Shown here in pieces: positions 7,134 to 12,034 of a stretch of 12,034 nt of DNA. The position numbers and the translations under genes are program-made. The first letter of the stretch is position 1; each line of letters starts with the position of its first letter. The notes below the pieces were generated by a model, which worked only from the letters and a program-made list of their open reading frames with translations, had not been told where the DNA came from and made no database searches. Origin of the DNA: Streptomyces sp. NRRL B-1347 (GTDB lineage: Bacteria; Actinomycetota; Actinomycetes; Streptomycetales; Streptomycetaceae); the NCBI RefSeq assembly GCF_000720325.1, contig NZ_JOJM01000113.1, positions 1-12,034 of the forward strand, in the 5' to 3' direction.

Positions 7134-10100
7134 ATGAGCACTGGCGGAAACCGGTCGGGCCAAGGGTCCGGTGCGGCCAAGGACAAGCGCGAGGAGCTGG
7201 TGCGCGCCCGGCTCGCCGGAGCCCGTGGCGGACGGCGCACCGCGGTGGCCCGCGTCGACCGCGAAGGCCCCCTCGCCCTCTCCCACGGCCAGCAGCAGAT
7301 GTGGTTCCTCAGCCGCCTCGACCCGGACAGCTGGGAGTACAGCGTGCCGGTGGCGCTGCGGCTGCGCGGGCCGCTGGACCCGGAGGTGCTGTGCCGCGGC
7401 CTGACGGCGGTCGTGGCCCGGCACGAGATCCTGCGCACCCGCTACCGCCTCGAGGGCACCGAGCCCGTCCAGGTCGTCGACGAGCCGGGCCTGTTCGAGC
7501 TGCCCACCGACGACCTCACCGCGTTCGGCGACCCCGCCGAGCGCGAGCGGCGCGCCCACGCCCTCGCGGAGGCCGAGCCCGGCAGGCCCTTCGACCTGGA
7601 GCGGGGCGGCCCGGTGCGGGCCCGCCTGATCCGCGTCGCCGCCGACGACCACGTCCTGGTGGTCGTCTTCCACCACGTGGCGTGCGACGAGTGGTCCGTC
7701 GGCCAGTTCCTCGCCGAACTCTCCGCCCTGTACGAGGCGTTCGCCGCGGGCCTGCCGTCGCCGCTCGCGCCGCTGCCGGTGCAGTACGCCGACTACGCCG
7801 CCTGGCAGCGGTCCCGGCTCGCCGACGGCGCGCTCGACCGGCACCTCGCGTACTGGCGGGCGCAGCTGGACGGCCTCACCGCCCTGGAGGTGCCCACCGA
7901 CCGGCCGCGCCCCGCGACCCGCTCCTGGGACGGCGACGCGGTGCCCGTCACGCTGTCCCCGGAGCTGACCGCCCGCCTGCGCGACCTCGGCACCGGACAC
8001 GGCGCCACCCTCTTCCACACCCTGCTCGCGGGCTACCAGGCGCTGCTCTCCCGCTACACCGGCCGCACCGACGTCCCCGTCGGCACCGTCGTGTCGGGCC
8101 GCGGCAGACCGGAGCTGGAGCAGCTCATCGGGTACGGCATCAACACCCTGGTGCTGCGCGGCCGGTGGAGCGGCGACCCGGCCTTCACCGACCTCGTCGC
8201 GCAGGCCCGCGCCACCACCCTGGACGCCTTCGACCACCAGGAAGTGCCCTTCGCCCGGCTCGTCGACGACCTCCAGCCCGAGCGCGACCTGTCCCGCACC
8301 CCGCTGTGCCAGGTCGCCTTCACCCTGCACCAGGAGCGCACCAGCTCCTTCCGGCTGCCCGGCGTCACGGCCGAGCCGCTGCGCGCCACCAGCCGCGTCT
8401 CCCGCTTCGACCTCACCCTGCAGCTCGGCGAGCGCTCCGACGACGGCGTGCACGGCACCCTGGAGTTCAGCACCGCCCTGTACGACAGGACCACGGCCGA
8501 ACGGCTCGCCCGCCACTACGTGCGCCTCCTCGAAGCCGCCGCCGACGCGCCAGGGCTGCCGCTGTCCCGCCTGGAGCTGCTCGACGCCGCGGACCTGGCC
8601 GTGCTCGTGCCGCCCGTCGAGACGCCGCCCGCGCCCGCCTCCTGCGCCCACGAGGTCTTCGAGGAGCGGGCCGCGACCGCCCCGGACGCCGTCGCCCTGG
8701 TGTGCGGCGCCCTGCGGCTGACGTACCGGGAGCTCAACGCCCGCGCCAACCGCGTCGCCCACCACCTGCGTCACCTGGGCGCCGCAACCGGCGACTTGGT
8801 CGGCATCAGCCTGGACCGCGGCATCGACCTCCTGCCCGCCCTCATCGGCGTGCTCAAGGCGGGAGCCGGCTATCTCCCGCTCGACCCGGAGCACCCGGCC
8901 GACCGCATCGCGTACACCCTCAAGGACGCGGGCGCCGGCATCGTGCTCACCTCGCGGGCCCGCGCCGAACACCTGCGCGGCGCGCACGAGGGCCGCCTCG
9001 TCGTCCTCGACGGCGACGAGGACGCGGCCGCCCTCGCGGCCGCACCCGACACGAACCCGGACTCCGGCGTCACGCCCGACGACCTGATCTACACCATCTA
9101 CACCTCGGGTTCCACCGGCCGCCCCAAGGGCGTCGGCCTGACCCACGCCAACGTCCTGCGCCTGTTCACGAGCACCGAGCGGTACTACGGCTTCGACGCC
9201 AGCGACGTGTGGACGCTCTTCCACTCGTACGCGTTCGACATGTCGGTGTGGGAGATGTGGGGCGCCCTGCTGTACGGCGGGCGGCTCGTCGTCGTGGACG
9301 CGGAGACCGCGCGCTCCCCGGAGGACTTCCTCGCCCTGCTCGCCGAGCAGCGCGTCACCGTCCTGAACCAGACGCCGTCCGCGTTCCGCAGCCTGGTCTC
9401 CCTGGCCGCCGACGGGAACCCGCTGATCGACGAACTCGCCCTGCGGGTCGTCACCTTCGGCGGCGAGCGCCTCGACGTGCCGGGGCTCGCCCCCTGGGTG
9501 GCACGGCGCGACCTCGACCGCACCCAGCTCATCAACATGTACGGCATCACCGAGACCACCGTGCACACCACCTACCACCGCGTCACCGAGGCCGACATCG
9601 CCGCCGACGCGGGCAACCCGGTGGGCGTGCCGCTGCCGGACCTGCGGGTGCAGCTGCGCGACGCGCACGGCGAACTCGTGCCCGTCGGGGTGCCCGGCGA
9701 GATCCACGTCGGCGGCCCAGGGGTCGCCCGCATGTACCTCGGCCGCCCGCGCCTGACCGCGGAGCGGTTCGTGCCCGACCCGTACGGGCCGCCCGGCTCC
9801 CGCCTCTACCGCAGCGGCGACCTCGCCCGCTACCGCCCCGACGGCACCCTCGACTACCTCGGCCGCATCGACCACCAGGTCAAGATCCGCGGCCACCGCA
9901 TCGAACTCGGCGAGATCAAGGCCCTGCTCACCGGGCACCCGCGGGTGCGGGACGCCGTCGTCGTGGTCCGCGAGGACGCCCCGGGCGACCGCCGCCTCAT
10001 CGCCTACACGGTGCCCACCAGCGACGCCGTCGCCGCGCCCAGCGAGCTGCGCGCCCTGCTCGCCCGGACGCTGCCCGCGTACATGATTCCCAGCGCGTTC

Positions 10101-12034
10101 CTCGTCATCGCGAAGATCCCGCTGACCGTCAACGGCAAGCTCGACCAGGCGGCCCTGCCCGCGCCCGACCGCACCGCGCTCGCCGTCGAGCGCGCGCACG
10201 TCGCGCCGCGCACCGCCGCCGAGGAGGAGATGACGGGCGTCTGGCGCGACGTGCTCGGCGTCGACCAGGTCGGCGTGGAGGACAACTTCTTCGACCTCGG
10301 CGGCGACTCCCTGCGCGCCGTGGCCCTCGTCGGCGCCCTGCGCGAGGCCGCGTACGACGTGACGGTCCGCGACGTCTTCGCGCACCGCACGCCCGCCGAA
10401 CTCGTCGAGTTCCTCACCGGCCGCCCGGCGCCCGCCGCTCCCGAGCCCGGCGTCGAGCCGTTCGCGCTGCTCGCCGCCGAGGACCGGGCGAAGCTGCCGA
10501 CCGGCGTCGTGGACGCCTATCCGCTGGCGCAGGTCCAGCTCGGCATGGTCGTCGAGATGCTCGCCGACGACGGCCGCAACCACTACCACAACTCGACCTG
10601 CTTCCGGATCCTCGACGACCGGCCCCTCGACCCGGGCGCCCTCGACCGGGCCGTGCGGACCGTCCTCGACCGGCACGAGATCCTGCGCACGTCCTTCGCC
10701 CTGGAGGGCTACTCCGTTCCGCTCCAGCTCGTGCACGCCCCGGGCGAGGTCCACGCTCCCGTCGAGGTGCGCGACGTACGGGCCCTCGACACCGAGGAAC
10801 TCGACCGCGACCTGCGGCAGTTCATGGCCGCCGAACGCGCCGAGCTCTTCGACCTCACCGCGGCCCCGCTGGTCCGCTTCACCGGCCACACCCGCGACGA
10901 CGTCAGCTGGTGGCTCACCCTCACCGAGTGCCACGCGGTCCTGGAGGGCTGGAGCCACCACTCGCTCCTGATGGAGCTCGTCGCCACCTACCGCGCCCTG
11001 CGCGACGGCGTGCCGCCCACCGAGCCGGAACCGGCCGCCGTGCGCTACGCCGACTTCGTCGCGGCCGAGCTGACCGCGCTCGCCTCCGCGGAGGACCGCT
11101 CCTACTGGCAGCGGATCATCGAGGGCCACGCCAAGTTCGACCCGCCCGCGGGCTGGGGCGACGACCCGGCCACCACCCCGCGCGGACTGCACCGGGCCTG
11201 GGTGCCCTACCACGACGTGGAGCAGGGCCTACGCGCCCTCGCCGCCACGGCGAAGGTGCCGATCAAGAGCGTGCTGCACGCGGCGCACCTGAAGGTGATG
11301 AGCCAGCTCACGCCCGAAGCGACCCTCCGCACCGGCCTGGTGACCAACGCCCGCCCCGAGGCCGTCGGCGCCGACCGCGTCCACGGCGTCTACCTCAACC
11401 CGCTCCCGTTCCCCTTCCGGCGCGGCGCCCGCACCTGGCGCGACCTCGTCCAGCAGGTCTTCGACCAGGAGATCGAGCTGTGGCCGCACCGCCGCTACCC
11501 GCTCGGCGCCATGCAGCGCGACAGCGGGGCCGCCGGGCGCCTGGTCGACGTCCGCTTCAGCTACCAGAACTTCCGCCAGGTCGACCAGGACGTCATCGAC
11601 TACCCGGCCACCATCGACGACAGCCCCACCGAGTTCCCGCTCGGCGTCTCCACCCGGGCCGGATTCATGGTCATCACCGCCCAGAACCACGTGATGGCCC
11701 GCGCCGGCGTGGACCGCCTCGCGGCCATGTACCGCGCGGTCCTCGAAGCCATGGCCGCCGACCCGGACGGCGACGCGCTCCACGACCACCTGCCCGGCGG
11801 CGAGCGCGAGCGCGTTCTGCGTACGTGGGGTGGCGCGGAGTCGGTGGTGACGGTCTCCGGGGTGTCGGTGCCGGAGCTGGTGGCGCGCCAGGTGGTCCGG
11901 GTTCCGGACGCCGTAGCGGTGGAGTGTGGTGAACAGCGTGTGTCGTATGCGGAGTTGGATGCGGCGGCGAATCGTCTGGCGCATCGTCTGCGTGCTGATG
12001 GTGTGGGTGTGGGTTCGTCGGTGGCGGTGCTGTT
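7134..12034 (+). CDS. NRPS, modules C-A-PCP and C-A(start), 3' truncated by the window
   Basis: This large synthetase is open from ATG 7134 to the window end (1633 whole codons, no stop). GGGAGGAG at 7118-7125 is a strong ribosome site 8 nt before the ATG. A linker of about 48 residues precedes the first condensation domain (about 48-480), which has LSHGQQQMW and HHVACDEWS (His180, His181, Asp185) and looks LCL-like. Adenylation domain 1 spans about 509-1020, with YTSGSTGRPKG at 656-666, NMYGITETT, RSGDLARYRPDG, VKIRGHRIELGE and NGKLDQAAL. Its code reads DMWNTGMVHK by alignment to GrsA, close to the threonine code DFWNIGMVHK. The carrier domain follows (DNFFDLGGDS, Ser1059). The second condensation domain (about 1126-1545) starts at AYPLAQVQLGM and carries ECHAVLEGWS instead of HHxxxDGxS, keeping only the second histidine (1267). 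Adenylation domain 2 has just begun at the edge. Codon usage changes sharply near 11814. Confidence 0.96.
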   Translation, partial: MSTGGNRSGQGSGAAKDKREELVRARLAGARGGRRTAVARVDREGPLALSHGQQQMWFLSRLDPDSWEYSVPVALRLRGPLDPEVLCRGLTAVVARHEILRTRYRLEGTEPVQVVDEPGLFELPTDDLTAFGDPAERERRAHALAEAEPGRPFDLERGGPVRARLIRVAADDHVLVVVFHHVACDEWSVGQFLAELSALYEAFAAGLPSPLAPLPVQYADYAAWQRSRLADGALDRHLAYWRAQLDGLTALEVPTDRPRPATRSWDGDAVPVTLSPELTARLRDLGTGHGATLFHTLLAGYQALLSRYTGRTDVPVGTVVSGRGRPELEQLIGYGINTLVLRGRWSGDPAFTDLVAQARATTLDAFDHQEVPFARLVDDLQPERDLSRTPLCQVAFTLHQERTSSFRLPGVTAEPLRATSRVSRFDLTLQLGERSDDGVHGTLEFSTALYDRTTAERLARHYVRLLEAAADAPGLPLSRLELLDAADLAVLVPPVETPPAPASCAHEVFEERAATAPDAVALVCGALRLTYRELNARANRVAHHLRHLGAATGDLVGISLDRGIDLLPALIGVLKAGAGYLPLDPEHPADRIAYTLKDAGAGIVLTSRARAEHLRGAHEGRLVVLDGDEDAAALAAAPDTNPDSGVTPDDLIYTIYTSGSTGRPKGVGLTHANVLRLFTSTERYYGFDASDVWTLFHSYAFDMSVWEMWGALLYGGRLVVVDAETARSPEDFLALLAEQRVTVLNQTPSAFRSLVSLAADGNPLIDELALRVVTFGGERLDVPGLAPWVARRDLDRTQLINMYGITETTVHTTYHRVTEADIAADAGNPVGVPLPDLRVQLRDAHGELVPVGVPGEIHVGGPGVARMYLGRPRLTAERFVPDPYGPPGSRLYRSGDLARYRPDGTLDYLGRIDHQVKIRGHRIELGEIKALLTGHPRVRDAVVVVREDAPGDRRLIAYTVPTSDAVAAPSELRALLARTLPAYMIPSAFLVIAKIPLTVNGKLDQAALPAPDRTALAVERAHVAPRTAAEEEMTGVWRDVLGVDQVGVEDNFFDLGGDSLRAVALVGALREAAYDVTVRDVFAHRTPAELVEFLTGRPAPAAPEPGVEPFALLAAEDRAKLPTGVVDAYPLAQVQLGMVVEMLADDGRNHYHNSTCFRILDDRPLDPGALDRAVRTVLDRHEILRTSFALEGYSVPLQLVHAPGEVHAPVEVRDVRALDTEELDRDLRQFMAAERAELFDLTAAPLVRFTGHTRDDVSWWLTLTECHAVLEGWSHHSLLMELVATYRALRDGVPPTEPEPAAVRYADFVAAELTALASAEDRSYWQRIIEGHAKFDPPAGWGDDPATTPRGLHRAWVPYHDVEQGLRALAATAKVPIKSVLHAAHLKVMSQLTPEATLRTGLVTNARPEAVGADRVHGVYLNPLPFPFRRGARTWRDLVQQVFDQEIELWPHRRYPLGAMQRDSGAAGRLVDVRFSYQNFRQVDQDVIDYPATIDDSPTEFPLGVSTRAGFMVITAQNHVMARAGVDRLAAMYRAVLEAMAADPDGDALHDHLPGGERERVLRTWGGAESVVTVSGVSVPELVARQVVRVPDAVAVECGEQRVSYAELDAAANRLAHRLRADGVGVGSSVAVL

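Noticed and set aside
7104..11213. Very long open frame on the minus strand opposite the large NRPS gene
   Set aside because: It is an antisense by-product of extreme GC3 in the real gene. Its translation is low-complexity (Gly/Val/Arg/Asp-rich) with no recognisable domain, while the + strand frame shows ordered NRPS motifs.
7301..11932. Long + strand open frame in another phase through the NRPS gene
   Set aside because: It is Arg/Pro/Ala-rich and lacks any NRPS motif. The frame from ATG 7134 contains the condensation, adenylation and carrier motifs throughout.
1..12034. tRNA genes, CRISPR arrays, insertion sequences, integrases or attachment sites
   Set aside because: None was seen: no regular spaced repeats, no transposase-like frames, and no cloverleaf-like structures were recognised on either strand.

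Overview
The window is part of a nonribosomal peptide synthetase (NRPS) biosynthetic cluster from a high-GC actinomycete, most likely Streptomyces or a close relative. The evidence is very high GC, near-exclusive C/G in third codon positions, an MbtH-like protein, multidomain NRPS genes, GTG starts and stop/start-overlapping genes. All supported genes are on the + strand. Both outer genes are cut by the window edges. I cannot match the cluster to a named product from sequence alone.

Layout. (1) 1-994: 3' end of an NRPS gene, holding the back half of an adenylation (A) domain and a terminal carrier (PCP/T) domain, with no thioesterase. (2) 1011-1997: a transcarbamylase of the ornithine/aspartate carbamoyltransferase superfamily with an altered substrate-binding site. 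(3) 1994-3361: an MFS exporter. (4) 3354-4121 and 4122-6611: a MacB/LolD-type ABC ATPase with its FtsX-type permease. Genes 1 to 5 are spaced 16 nt apart, overlap by 4 or 8 nt, or abut, so they look like one translationally coupled operon. It ends at a 16-bp perfect hairpin (6636-6679). (5) A 217-nt intergenic region with a second strong hairpin leads into (6) an MbtH-like gene (6829-7044). (7) From 7134 to beyond the window end lies a large NRPS gene, read as C-A-PCP-C-A(start). Its first A domain has a threonine-like specificity code. Its second C domain has a divergent active-site motif.

How the parts fit. The upstream NRPS ends in a free carrier domain, and the downstream NRPS begins with a condensation domain after a short linker, so an in-trans hand-off between the two is plausible but not shown. 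The MbtH-like protein would support the A domains. The transcarbamylase probably supplies or tailors a carbamoylated (ureido) building block. The MFS and ABC systems probably export the peptide or provide self-resistance.

Most notable points: a transcarbamylase whose key motifs are neither normal OTCase nor normal ATCase; abrupt codon-usage changes at A-domain borders at both ends of the window, suggesting A-domain exchange; an unusual C-domain motif (CHxxxEG); a single TTA (bldA-type) codon at the MFS/ABC overlap; and a locally AT-rich patch in the MFS gene that shares a 14-nt near-repeat with the mbtH leader.
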